The notes below the pieces were generated by a model. It did no database searches. It was not told where the DNA came from and was given only the letters and a program-made list of their open reading frames with translations. A program made the translations under genes and the position numbers. Source: JACPHD01 sp964431805 (GTDB lineage Bacteria > Patescibacteriota > Patescibacteriia > Patescibacteriales > GWC2-42-12). From it: DNA of 64,000 nt. The DNA is taken from positions 1-64,000 of the forward strand of contig CAYSKV010000004.1 in assembly GCA_964431805.1 (NCBI GenBank), given 5' to 3'. Below, in pieces: positions 15,688 through 24,087 of this stretch (its first letter is position 1; the number at the start of each line of letters is the position of its first letter).

Positions 15688-17094
15688 ATGAGTAATAAAA
15701 AGGATAATGCAGTCTTAGAAAAAATCGTTTCTTTATGTAAAAGGCGTGGTTTTGTGTATCCGTCTTCAGAAATTTATGGCGGCTTAGCCGCGATTTATGA
15801 CTATGGACATTATGGCACATTGTTAAAGAATAATATTCGCGATTCTTGGTGGAAAAGCATGATTCAGATGCGAGACGATGTCGTCGGTCTTGATAGCGCG
15901 ATTTTTATGCATCCAAAAACCTGGGTTGCCTCCGGACACGTTGGCGGTTTTAACGATCCGCAAATTGATTGCAAAGTTTGTAAAAATAGATTTAGAGCCG
16001 ATCATTTATTAAAAAGTTATGGCATTGAAGCTGATAAAGCTACCCTAGAAGAGATTAACAATCATCTAAATGAACTTCGCGCAAAAAAGAAATTAAAATG
16101 CCCTAACTGCGGTTCGACTAATTTAACGGACGCAAAAGTTTTTTCGTTAATGGTAAAATCAAATATCGGTTCTCCGACGGATGAGCTTAAAGAAGAAAAT
16201 GTTGTTTATTTAAGACCGGAAACTTGCGGCGGCATTTATTTAGAATATAAAAATACGGTTGATTCTTTGCATAAGAAATTACCTTTTGGTATCGCGCAAG
16301 TTGGTAAAGCTTTTAGAAATGAAATTGTGGCTAGGCAATTTATTTTTAGAACTCGCGAATTTGAACAAATGGAAATGCAATATTTTCTTCATCCGAGCAT
16401 GATGAAAGAAAAATATGATATGTGGAAAGAAATAAGATGGAATTGGTATTTAGCTAATGGCATACCGGCGGATAAAATAAAATGGTATAAACATGAAAAG
16501 TTGGCTCATTATGCCTCCGAAGCTTATGATATTTTATATGATTTTAAAATTTTTGGCGATTTTGATGAAGTGGAAGGAATTCATGCTCGAGGCAATTGGG
16601 ATTTAACTCAACATTCTAAATTTTCCGGCATAGAACTTAATTACACTGACGACAAAACCGGCGAAAAATTTATTCCGCATATTATGGAAACATCCGCCGG
16701 TCTTAATCGAATGCTTTTAATGTTCCTTGATTTCGCTTACTCAGAAGAAACGGTTAAAGACGAGACTAGAGTAGTAATGAAATTTCCTAAACATTTAGCG
16801 CCAATTAAAATCGCTGTTTTTCCTTTATTAAGAAATAAGCCGGAGTTGGTTAAAAAGGCTAAAGAATTATATTCAGAATTGGCAAAAAATTATATATGTG
16901 AGTTTGATGATAATGGCAATATCGGCAAGCGTTATCGCCGACAAGATGAAATTGGCACGCCATATTGCGTAACCGTTGACTTTGATACTTTAGAGGATAA
17001 TCAGGTCACAGTAAGAGACCGCGATACCATGGAACAAGCTAGAGTAAAGATATCTGAATTAGAAAATTTTTTTCAAGACAAGTTTTCTAAATGA
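15688..17094 (+). CDS. glyQS: Glycyl-tRNA synthetase, single-chain alpha2 type
   Basis: Class II enzyme charging tRNA-Gly. The 468-aa sequence shows the homodimeric GlyRS signature (RRGFVYPSSEIYGGLAAIYDYG), motif 2 (GKAFRNEIVARQFIFRTREFEQMEMQ) and motif 3 (ETSAGLNRMLLMFLDFAY), then the anticodon-binding domain from about residue 370 (APIKIAVFPLL...). Zinc-type Cys pairs CKVC and CPNCG sit in the insertion after motif 1. The gene ends in TGA at the expected family end, which supports UGA as a stop in this organism. No SD. Confidence 0.96.
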   Translation: MSNKKDNAVLEKIVSLCKRRGFVYPSSEIYGGLAAIYDYGHYGTLLKNNIRDSWWKSMIQMRDDVVGLDSAIFMHPKTWVASGHVGGFNDPQIDCKVCKNRFRADHLLKSYGIEADKATLEEINNHLNELRAKKKLKCPNCGSTNLTDAKVFSLMVKSNIGSPTDELKEENVVYLRPETCGGIYLEYKNTVDSLHKKLPFGIAQVGKAFRNEIVARQFIFRTREFEQMEMQYFLHPSMMKEKYDMWKEIRWNWYLANGIPADKIKWYKHEKLAHYASEAYDILYDFKIFGDFDEVEGIHARGNWDLTQHSKFSGIELNYTDDKTGEKFIPHIMETSAGLNRMLLMFLDFAYSEETVKDETRVVMKFPKHLAPIKIAVFPLLRNKPELVKKAKELYSELAKNYICEFDDNGNIGKRYRRQDEIGTPYCVTVDFDTLEDNQVTVRDRDTMEQARVKISELENFFQDKFSK

Positions 17095-17123
17095 TTGCCA
17101 AAAATCAAAAAATGTAATATAAT
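17095..17123 (+). promoter_or_regulatory. Promoter of ftsH
   Basis: TTGCCA (17095-17100), 17-nt spacer, TATAAT (17118-17123), overlapping the end of glyQS. The ATG follows 34 nt later. Confidence 0.6.
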
Positions 17124-17157
17124 TTTATAATAATTAATAGTAAATTTACATAAATAA

Positions 17158-18987
17158 ATGAAAAATTTAATTAAAAACTTTTTAATATTTTTTACGGTAT
17201 TTTTGTTAATTGCCGCAATCTTTAGTTTTTTTGGCGGCACCGGACAAAAAACTGAACAAGTCGGAGTAGAAACTTTAATTGGGCAAATAAATAGCCAAAA
17301 CGTTAGTAAAATTGTTGTGGTGGGTAATGAAATAAGAGTAACTTTAAAAGATGGAAAAAGTGAAATAGTAAAAAAAGAAGCCGGTGATACTTTTTCGCAG
17401 ATTGTTAAAAATTATAACGTTGATCCAGCCCAATTAAGCGGCTTAACGGTTGAGGTTCAAGATAATCAGGGTATGGATTATTGGTTGGCGACAATTTTAC
17501 CATTTTTAATTCCGTTTCTCTTAATTAGTGTTTTTATTTATTTTATGATGCGTTCGGTTCAGGGCGCTAATTCTAAGGCTATGATGTTTGGTCAATCTCA
17601 GGCTAGAGAAACCGGTCGGGAATTTAAGGGTAAGGTAACTTTTAAAGATGTGGCCGGAGCTAAAGAGGCTAAAGAAGAATTATCAGAAGTAGTTGAATTT
17701 TTAAGAAATCCTTTAAAATTTTCTGATTTGGGAGCGCGCACACCGCGCGGAGTTTTGCTTTTAGGCAGTCCGGGTACGGGTAAAACATTATTAGCTCGAG
17801 CGGTTGCTGGCGAAGCTAGCGTGCCATTTTTTTCAATTTCCGGTTCCGAATTCGTTGAAATGTTTGTGGGCGTAGGCGCTTCGCGCGTTAGAGATTTATT
17901 TCGTAAAGCTAAAAAAAGCGCGCCTTGCATAATTTTTATTGATGAAATTGACGCGGTCGGTCGCCGACGCGGCGCAGGACTCGGCGGTTCTCACGATGAA
18001 CGCGAACAGACTTTAAATCAAATTTTAGTTGAAATGGATGGCTTTGATCCTAATACTAATGTTATAGTTATCGCGGCGACTAATCGCCCCGATGTTTTAG
18101 ATCCAGCCTTACTTCGACCAGGTCGTTTTGATCGCCGAGTTATTTTAGATGAACCAGATTTAGCCGATCGTGAAGCTATTTTAAAAGTTCATTCAAAGAA
18201 AAAACCATTAGGTAAGGACGTAAGCTTGAAGCGTGTTGCCGAAAGAACTCCTGGTTTTACCGGTGCTGATTTGGCTAATCTTTTAAATGAAGCCGCAATT
18301 TTAGCGGCCATGAAAAATAAAAAAATAATTGATTTAGAAGAAATTTTTTCTTCGATTGAAAAGGTAATGCTTGGTCCGGAAAGAAAATCAAGAATTTTAT
18401 CAGACAAAGAAAAAAAGATAACTGCTTATCATGAAGCTGGCCATGCTATTGTCGCGCATTTTCTACCGCATAGCGATCCAGTACAAAAAGTTTCTATTAT
18501 CGCTCGCGGCCAAGCCGGCGGTTATACTCTTAAAATACCTCTAGAAGATAAGCATATGTATTCTAAAACAGAGTATGTTGAAGAAATTGCTGTGCTACTT
18601 GCTGGTTATATTACTGAGCAGGAAATTTTTGGCGAAGTTACTACCGGCGCTACTTCTGATTTGCGCCGCGCTACTAATTTAGCTAGAAAATTAATTACTG
18701 ATTTTGGCATGAGTGAAAATTTGGGTCCGCGAACTTTTGGTGAAAAAGATGAGATGATCTTTTTAGGTAGAGAAATCCATGAACAGCGCGATTATAGTGA
18801 AAAAGTAGCTGAGCAAATTGATAAAGAAATATCTAATTTTATTGATAAGGCCGTGCATCAAGCCAAGGGTTTAATTAAATCCAAACATGAATTTTTAGAA
18901 AAAACCGTAGACGAACTTATGAAAAAAGAGACCTTAGAAAAAGAAGAATTTGAAAAGATTGTTGGCCCTAAACAAAAAGAAGAATAA
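17158..18987 (+). CDS. ftsH: ATP-dependent zinc metalloprotease FtsH
   Basis: Membrane-bound AAA+ protease degrading misassembled membrane proteins and regulators. Two TM helices (about 7-26 and 110-132) flank the small extracytoplasmic FtsH_ext domain. Walker A is G203SPGTGKT (Ser replaces the usual Pro at the second position), Walker B is IIFIDEIDAVG, and the second region of homology is NRPDVLDPALLRPGRFDR. The zinc site is H425EAGH, with the third ligand in the TTGATSDL region. Length 609 aa is typical. It is monocistronic and ends next to the copy-2 palindromic repeat. Confidence 0.97.
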   Translation: MKNLIKNFLIFFTVFLLIAAIFSFFGGTGQKTEQVGVETLIGQINSQNVSKIVVVGNEIRVTLKDGKSEIVKKEAGDTFSQIVKNYNVDPAQLSGLTVEVQDNQGMDYWLATILPFLIPFLLISVFIYFMMRSVQGANSKAMMFGQSQARETGREFKGKVTFKDVAGAKEAKEELSEVVEFLRNPLKFSDLGARTPRGVLLLGSPGTGKTLLARAVAGEASVPFFSISGSEFVEMFVGVGASRVRDLFRKAKKSAPCIIFIDEIDAVGRRRGAGLGGSHDEREQTLNQILVEMDGFDPNTNVIVIAATNRPDVLDPALLRPGRFDRRVILDEPDLADREAILKVHSKKKPLGKDVSLKRVAERTPGFTGADLANLLNEAAILAAMKNKKIIDLEEIFSSIEKVMLGPERKSRILSDKEKKITAYHEAGHAIVAHFLPHSDPVQKVSIIARGQAGGYTLKIPLEDKHMYSKTEYVEEIAVLLAGYITEQEIFGEVTTGATSDLRRATNLARKLITDFGMSENLGPRTFGEKDEMIFLGREIHEQRDYSEKVAEQIDKEISNFIDKAVHQAKGLIKSKHEFLEKTVDELMKKETLEKEEFEKIVGPKQKEE

Positions 18988-18999
18988 TTATACTTAAGA

Positions 19000-19136
19000 T
19001 GTCATTGCGAGCGTTAGCGAAGCAATCCCACGAACAGTTAATTAAAATAAATCTTCATCGCAGAAACAATCTATTATTTTAATAAATAGTACGTGAGATT
19101 GCCGCGTCGCCTGGTCACAGGCTCCTCGCAATGACA
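19000..19136 (-). repeat. Dispersed palindromic repeat, TGTCATTGCGAG family, copy 2
   Basis: Inverted relative to copy 1 (7932-8030): the reverse complement starts TGTCATTGCGAGGAGCCTG and ends CGCTCGCAATGACA, with a roughly 40-nt longer, AT-rich middle. It lies in the ftsH-19212 intergenic space. Confidence 0.8.
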
Positions 19137-19150
19137 TGAGATATTTTTTG

Positions 19151-19159
19151 TGGTATAAT
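19151..19159 (+). promoter_or_regulatory. Extended -10 (TGGTATAAT) for the multi-TM protein gene
   Basis: TGGTATAAT lies 53 nt upstream of the ATG at 19212. No clear -35 is seen because the palindromic repeat ends just before it. Confidence 0.5.
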
Positions 19160-19211
19160 ATAAATATTAATAATTAAACCTCGCTCCATAAAGCGAATGA
19201 AGGGGGAATTT

Positions 19212-20195
19212 ATGCCATTTTATAGAAATATTTTAAAACAAGCTTGGGACTTAACTCGGCGTAATAAATATCTCTGGTGGTTTGGTATTTTTGCCGCTTT
19301 AATTGGTAATGGCGGTGAATTTGAAATTTTATTTAATAATACCGGCGGTGATCCGGCGCAAGCGCTATTTCCTGCTTGGCAAAGAGTCGCTTCAACTGGA
19401 GTTTTTAGCGGTCATACTTTAAATAATATTGGAGCTTTATTAAGGCAAGATACCTTAAATATGATTCTTGTTTTTTTGGCTTGTTTAATTGTTTTAATTG
19501 TTGTGGTGCTGTTAGTTTGGCTGGTTATAGTTTCGCAAGCCGCGGTCGTTAATAATTCAGCCGCGATTATTAAACAAAAAAAACATAATCTTAAAGATGG
19601 TTTTGATTCTGGAATTTTGAATTTTTGGCCGGTTTTAACTTTGAATATTATAATCAAAGCTATAATTTATATATTGTTAGTGGCAATTAGTTTACCGGCA
19701 ATTTTTTTCAGAGGAAGTTTTGTCGCCAACACTTTTTATATTATTGCCTTAGTGATTGTTGTACTACTAGCTATAATTTTATCTTTTATAATGAAATATG
19801 CCGTGGCTTACGTGGTAGTTAATAAAAGTAAAGTTTTGTCTGCCATTAAACGCGGCTTTAAACTTTTTCAAAGAAATTGGTTAATAAGTTTTGAGATGGC
19901 TGTTATTCTATTCGCTGTAAATTTATTGATCGGTTTAGGTATAGTTTTAGCGATTTTGACTTTAGCCGTGCCATTTGCATTTTTAGCTTTAATTTTTTAC
20001 TATGCTTTTTCCGCAATTGGTTTTTGGTTAATAGCTATTTTAGCTTTTACTAGCTTTTTGTTTATTATTGTTTTAATTGGAGCGGCTTTAGCGGTTTTTC
20101 AGATTTCTTCCTGGACCGGGTTATTTTTAGAACTTGATAAAAAGAGTGGTTCCAGTAAATTAGTTAGAATGGTAAATAACATGGTAAAGGCGTAA
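19212..20195 (+). CDS. Multi-pass membrane protein of unknown function
   Basis: A 327-aa protein with about six TM helices: an N-terminal helix after NKYLWWFGIFAAL, then a cytoplasmic-loop pattern AAIIKQKKHNLKDGF and KRGFKLFQRNWLIS between later helices. The layout resembles CPR and actinobacterial 'DUF-type' integral membrane proteins related to the glycerophosphodiesterase membrane domain, but I cannot name a function. The start at 19212 follows AGGGGG (19201-19206) by 5 nt. An ATG at 19197 lies before this SD and is unlikely. Confidence 0.75.
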   Translation: MPFYRNILKQAWDLTRRNKYLWWFGIFAALIGNGGEFEILFNNTGGDPAQALFPAWQRVASTGVFSGHTLNNIGALLRQDTLNMILVFLACLIVLIVVVLLVWLVIVSQAAVVNNSAAIIKQKKHNLKDGFDSGILNFWPVLTLNIIIKAIIYILLVAISLPAIFFRGSFVANTFYIIALVIVVLLAIILSFIMKYAVAYVVVNKSKVLSAIKRGFKLFQRNWLISFEMAVILFAVNLLIGLGIVLAILTLAVPFAFLALIFYYAFSAIGFWLIAILAFTSFLFIIVLIGAALAVFQISSWTGLFLELDKKSGSSKLVRMVNNMVKA

Positions 20196-20218
20196 AAAAC
20201 TTAAAATTATTTTTAGAT

Positions 20219-20252
20219 AAAAAAGAGTATGACAGTAGTCATGCTCTTTTTA
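20219..20252 (+). terminator. Terminator after the multi-TM protein gene
   Basis: The stem AAAAGAGTATGAC (20221-20233) / GTCATGCTCTTTT (20238-20250) has one G-T pair and a 4-nt loop, and is followed by T. Confidence 0.85.
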
Positions 20253-20286
20253 AATTTAAATTTTCTAGGCTCGCCTTAAAATATAA

Positions 20287-20433
20287 TTTAAAATCACCAA
20301 AGGGGTTCGGGGAGTGGAGTTGGCGACAAGGCTTATAGAGATTAGATAAATCAATGTTCTAGCCAATCGGAACTCCCCGAGATTTTTTGCTTACTTTTTA
20401 GTCATAAAAAGTAAGTCCTAGCGAAGCGACACG
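20287..20433 (+). repeat. Dispersed 150-bp element, copy A
   Basis: It starts TTTAAAATCACC, has a GGGG-rich/CCCC-rich arm pair (20301-20312 with 20373-20380), then the hairpin TTACTTTTTAGTCATAAAAAGTAA (20391-20414) and the end CCTAGCGAAGCGACACG. Copy B at 40171-40320 on the other strand has the same order of parts. Nothing else is seen in this 325-bp intergenic stretch except the terminator and an AT-rich ruvA upstream region. Confidence 0.7.
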
Positions 20434-20520
20434 GATGTTAAATTCAGAAAAAAGTATACTATAACATTTGAATTCTTATGAATTGCTTATTTGTTAAATT
20501 TATGTAAAAATAAGAGTATT

Positions 20521-21099
20521 ATGATCTCATATTTAAAAGGAAAAATTAGGAATAAAGGTAACGGTTTTGTAATATTAGAAGTAAATAATATTGGCTATCA
20601 AGTTTTTATTTCGCCTTTGTTTTATGCTGATTTAAGCCTTAATCAAGAAGTTGAATTCTATATTTATCAGCAGGTGCGTGAAGACGCTTTGGATTTGTAT
20701 GGTTTTAGAAATATGGAAGAATTAGAATTATTTGAATTGTTGCTTTCTATTTCCGGCATCGGGCCAAAATCGGCTCTAGGAGTTATGTCAATCGCTAGCG
20801 TCGCCGATATTAAAGAATCAATTTTTAGAGGTGATCCGGCGCTACTAACTAAAGTTTCTGGTATCGGTCGGAAAACCGCCGAAAGAGTAGTTTTAGAATT
20901 AAAAGAAAAAATTGGCAAATTGGTTATTGAAGATGGCGGAATAAGTAAAAGCAGTCTTGGTTCAAGCGACGAGATTGACGCTTTAATGGCACTCGGCTAT
21001 TCGCTTTCACAAGCACGAGACGCGTTAAATAGTATTGACGGGAAAATAAAGGATAGTGGCGAAAGAATCAGACAAGCTTTAAAAATGTTGGGAAAATAA
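20521..21099 (+). CDS. ruvA: Holliday junction branch-migration protein RuvA
   Basis: Binds four-way DNA junctions and loads RuvB. The 192-aa protein has the N-terminal OB fold (MISYLKGKIRNKGNGFVILEVNNIGYQVFI), two helix-hairpin-helix motifs (LLSISGIGPKSALGVMS and LTKVSGIGRKTAERVVLELKEKI) and the C-terminal three-helix RuvB-contact domain (EIDALMALGYSLSQARDAL). The frame is open from 20491, but MISYLKG at 20521 is the family N-terminus. It begins a likely operon with femX and the Mur ligase; no SD. A TATACTATAAC run near 20455 may be its -10 region. Confidence 0.96.
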   Translation: MISYLKGKIRNKGNGFVILEVNNIGYQVFISPLFYADLSLNQEVEFYIYQQVREDALDLYGFRNMEELELFELLLSISGIGPKSALGVMSIASVADIKESIFRGDPALLTKVSGIGRKTAERVVLELKEKIGKLVIEDGGISKSSLGSSDEIDALMALGYSLSQARDALNSIDGKIKDSGERIRQALKMLGK

Positions 21100-21147
21100 A
21101 TCTTTAAAATTTTTTTAAGGATTTTTCTCTAAAGGGTTAAATATAAT

Positions 21148-22128
21148 ATGCAAATAATTAAGATAACGGATAAAAAACAGCTAAATGATTTTGTTGGCTC
21201 ACAAACTAAGAGCCAATTTTTGCAATCATGGCAATGGGGGGAATTTCAAAAAGAAGTTAGCGGTACTATTTGGCGAATTGGTGTCGTAGAAGATGATGGA
21301 CGGCTATTAGCTTCGGCTAAATTAGTTAAAAAACAATTACCCATGGGGCGAAGTTATTTTTATTGCGGACGCGGTCCGGCTATAGGAGATATAAAAAGAA
21401 GCGCGGTAATTATGAATGAATTATTTAAGACCATTAAAGATTTAGCCACGGATGAAGGCGCTATGTTTTTAAGGTTTGAACCGGTTAATGAATTTAAAAT
21501 TTCTGATTTTAATTTTTCGATTTCTCAGACCATTGATGTCCAGCCAAGCCAAACATTAATTTTAGATTTAACTAAATCTGAAGAAGAAATTTTGCAAGGC
21601 ATGCATCAAAAAACTCGTTATAATATTCGTTTGGCAGAAAAGAAAGGCGTTAAAATTATTGAGGCAGGCGCTGATCGCTTTGAAGAATTTTGGCAACTCT
21701 TAGCTTCTACTGGCGATCGGGATGATTTTAATTTGCATGGTCGTAGTTATTATCAGGCTATGCTAAAAATGGATAATAGTTTTGTAAAATTATTATTTGC
21801 TGAATATAAAGGTAAATTATTAGCTGGAAATTTAGTAGTTTTTTTCGGCGACACGGTTACTTATATTCATGGCGGTTCTTCTAATGATAATCGAGAGGTA
21901 ATGGCGCCATACGCTTTGCAGTGGCATACTATTAAATTAGCTAAACAAGCAGGATTTAAATATTATGATTTTCATGGTATTGATGAAGTTAAATGGCCAG
22001 GAGTAACTCGTTTTAAAATGGGTTACGGCGGACAGATTGTAAAATATCCTGGTACTTTTGATTTAGTATATGATGACGCTTGGTATAATATTTATAAAAT
22101 GATTAGAAAAGTAAGAAGAACATTTTAA
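21148..22128 (+). CDS. FemX/FemAB-family aminoacyltransferase (peptidoglycan cross-bridge)
   Basis: Transfers an aminoacyl group from tRNA to lipid II in its family. The 326-aa protein has the two GNAT-like halves of FemAB (FLQSWQWGEFQKEV near the N-terminus, MHQKTRYNIRLAEKKGVKI in the centre, YDFHGIDEVKWPGVTRFKMGYGG near the C-terminus). It lacks the long coiled coil of FemA, like single-residue-adding FemX types. It sits 12 nt before a Mur ligase, which supports a role in wall cross-bridges. The amino acid added cannot be told. Confidence 0.88.
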   Translation: MQIIKITDKKQLNDFVGSQTKSQFLQSWQWGEFQKEVSGTIWRIGVVEDDGRLLASAKLVKKQLPMGRSYFYCGRGPAIGDIKRSAVIMNELFKTIKDLATDEGAMFLRFEPVNEFKISDFNFSISQTIDVQPSQTLILDLTKSEEEILQGMHQKTRYNIRLAEKKGVKIIEAGADRFEEFWQLLASTGDRDDFNLHGRSYYQAMLKMDNSFVKLLFAEYKGKLLAGNLVVFFGDTVTYIHGGSSNDNREVMAPYALQWHTIKLAKQAGFKYYDFHGIDEVKWPGVTRFKMGYGGQIVKYPGTFDLVYDDAWYNIYKMIRKVRRTF

Positions 22129-22140
22129 ATATAATTAGTT

Positions 22141-23544
22141 ATGGAAAAATTTTTGCATATAATAAAACGATATATTCCCATTAAAATATTTAATGCTTTA
22201 CAACCAATTTATCATTGGTTGTTTTCTGCTTTAGCTTCGGCTTGGTATGGTTGGCCGTCAAATAAACTTATAGTTATAGGCATAACTGGCACAACCGGTA
22301 AAACTACCAGTGTTTATTTAATTTCTAAAATGCTAACTTCGGCTGGCTATAAAACTGGCTTTACTTCAACGGCTATGTTTAATGACGGCGACAAAGAGTG
22401 GTTGAATAATAAAAAAATGACCATGTCCGGCAGATTTTTTACCCAGAAAATGTTAAAAAAAATGGTAAAAAATAAATGCCAATATGCGATCGTGGAAACT
22501 ACTTCCCAAGGTATAGAGCAATATCGCCATAAATTTATAAATTATGATGTTGTAATTTTTACCGGTCTTTATCCAGAGCATATTGAGGCGCATGGCAGTT
22601 TCGAGAAGTATAAAGAAGCTAAAGCTAAATTGTTCGCGCATCTTAAAAAATGCAAAACAAAATATGCGGATGATAAAAAGAAAATAATAAAAACCGATAG
22701 CGGTTTAAAAAAAATTGAAGCTAACCGGGTGAAAAAAACCATTATCGCTAATGGCGATGACGCATATGCTAATTTCTTTTTGTCTTTTTGGGCTGAAGAA
22801 AAATTAATTTATACTAAAAATAATGGAATAAGCGATAAATTAAAGAGCGATAAAACTCATATTGTAAATTATGGCGATATTAAATCAAATCAGTCGGGTA
22901 TTAGCTTCAAGGCTGAAAAAACAGAAATAAAATTAAATTTATTAGGCGAATATAATGCGGCTAACGCTATGAATGCGGTTTGTTTAGGTTTAAGCCAAGA
23001 TATAAAATTAGAAAAAATAAGAATTGGTTTAGAAAAAATAAAAGGCGTTCCTGGTAGAATGGAAATAATTAAGAGTGCAGAGCCGGTTTTTACGGTTATA
23101 ATTGATTACGCTTTTGAACCAGAAGCTTTAAAAAAAATATATAGTACTATTTTAAATTTAGAACATAATAAAATAATTCATGTTTTAGGTTCAGCTGGCG
23201 GCGGGCGAGATATAGCTAGGCGGTCTAAACTCGGAGCTCTTTCTAGCATGACCGCTGATATAGTAATTGTAACCAATGAAGACCCTTACGATGATGATCC
23301 AAAATTAATTATTGATCAAGTTGCCATGGGCGCTAAAAATGGCGGCAAAGTTTTAGAAAAAGATTTATTTAAAATTGAAGATCGGCGAGAAGCTATTAAA
23401 AAAGCTCTAACTGAAGCTAGTGAAGGCGATATAGTTTTAATAACCGGTAAGGGTTGCGAGCAGGCGATTTGCGTAGCCGGAGGTGTAAAAATTCCGTGGG
23501 ACGATAGAAAAGTGGTAGAGGAGGAATTGAAAAAATTGAAATAA
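22141..23544 (+). CDS. Mur ligase, MurE-like (UDP-MurNAc-tripeptide synthetase)
   Basis: ATP-dependent amino-acid ligase of peptidoglycan precursor synthesis. The 467-aa protein has the P-loop GITGTTGKTTS, the central Mur ligase signature (ETTSQGIEQYRHKF, HIEAHGSFEKYKEAKAKLF) and the C-terminal domain with GSAGGGRDIARRSKLG and TNEDPYDDDP. The last motif is near DNPA-type sequences of lysine-adding MurE rather than DNPR of diaminopimelate enzymes. With the adjacent FemX this suggests a lysine-type wall, as inference. MurE is the best fit; another Mur-like ligase is possible. No SD. Confidence 0.85.
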   Translation: MEKFLHIIKRYIPIKIFNALQPIYHWLFSALASAWYGWPSNKLIVIGITGTTGKTTSVYLISKMLTSAGYKTGFTSTAMFNDGDKEWLNNKKMTMSGRFFTQKMLKKMVKNKCQYAIVETTSQGIEQYRHKFINYDVVIFTGLYPEHIEAHGSFEKYKEAKAKLFAHLKKCKTKYADDKKKIIKTDSGLKKIEANRVKKTIIANGDDAYANFFLSFWAEEKLIYTKNNGISDKLKSDKTHIVNYGDIKSNQSGISFKAEKTEIKLNLLGEYNAANAMNAVCLGLSQDIKLEKIRIGLEKIKGVPGRMEIIKSAEPVFTVIIDYAFEPEALKKIYSTILNLEHNKIIHVLGSAGGGRDIARRSKLGALSSMTADIVIVTNEDPYDDDPKLIIDQVAMGAKNGGKVLEKDLFKIEDRREAIKKALTEASEGDIVLITGKGCEQAICVAGGVKIPWDDRKVVEEELKKLK

Positions 23545-23550
23545 ATTTTT

Positions 23551-23646
23551 ATGTTAAAAATAACATACTTCGTGCATGGCACAATAAAGGATAATAAAAA
23601 AGGCATTGCTGCGGACTGGAAATATCAGTGCTCTATTTGTGGATAA
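23551..23646 (+). pseudogene. Remnant of a histidine-phosphatase (phosphoglycerate mutase-like) gene
   Basis: The 31-codon frame starts MLKITYFVHGTIKDNKKG, the N-terminus of CPR histidine-phosphatase proteins with catalytic (R/V)HGT. After about 24 residues similarity stops and TAA follows. No continuation of the roughly 180-residue family is seen downstream in any frame I could read. It begins 6 nt after the Mur ligase stop. It is probably a decayed third gene of that operon; chance similarity is less likely given the catalytic HGT in place. Confidence 0.55.
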
Positions 23647-23753
23647 CAATATCTATTGTTATGTAAAAATAATATTAAAATTATATATTATCGCTAATAT
23701 TAAATAAAATTAATTAATCTTCTGTATTTTTTGAAAATTTAAGCTAAAAACCC

Positions 23754-23782
23754 TTGACAAGCCCAATGATTGTTGTTAATAT
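23754..23782 (+). promoter_or_regulatory. Strong promoter of the rpoBC leader
   Basis: Consensus TTGACA (23754-23759), 17-nt spacer, TAATAT (23777-23782). It has the same -35/-10 pair and spacing as the promoter at 57369. Confidence 0.8.
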
Positions 23783-23788
23783 TTAAGA

Positions 23789-24058
23789 AGTTTTCAACAG
23801 GTAAAAAATTTGTAAATAAAATAGAATTCTTTCTGAGTCTCCGTTTTAACGGGGAAGGCAGAATAAAAATCCAAACGGCTCCGTAAAGACAGAACTCTAA
23901 CGGAAAGGAAATAGCATTGGCCGTTTTTTTGTTATCTTCGTTATTCATTTTTAAAATCCCCTTGCATATTTTTAAATCTTAAATAAGTGAAGACTTGTCT
24001 CATTAATTAAATATTTCGCGTTAACTCACAGCTATTAAAAACTGGTTGAGTTTTTTTG
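23789..24058 (+). ncRNA. Structured leader with two terminator hairpins upstream of rpoB
   Basis: First a two-part stem: TTCTG (23831-23835)/CAGAA (23859-23863) enclosing TCTCCG/CGGGGA (23838-23855) across an asymmetric AG/AGG internal loop. Next a terminator: AACGGC (23874-23879)/GCCGTT (23920-23925) enclosing TCCGT/ACGGA, then seven T. A second terminator, AACTCACAG...CTGgtTGAGTT (24023-24052) plus T run, ends 30 nt before rpoB. The position and kinked stem resemble L10-type leaders, though no rplJL is present here. The rest of this 543-bp gap is AT-rich without another gene. Confidence 0.6.
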
Positions 24059-24087
24059 TTTTTAAATAAATTTATTAAAAATATATT

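Noticed and set aside
3125..17094. Recoding of TGA as glycine (Gracilibacteria/Absconditabacteria code)
   Set aside because: TGA ends the TrpR-like gene and glyQS at the expected family lengths, and no conserved gene has an internal TGA.
23739..23948. A 69-codon minus-strand frame in the rpoB upstream region
   Set aside because: It lies across the promoter and terminator hairpin of the rpoBC leader, has no recognisable family, and its codons follow the stem sequences.
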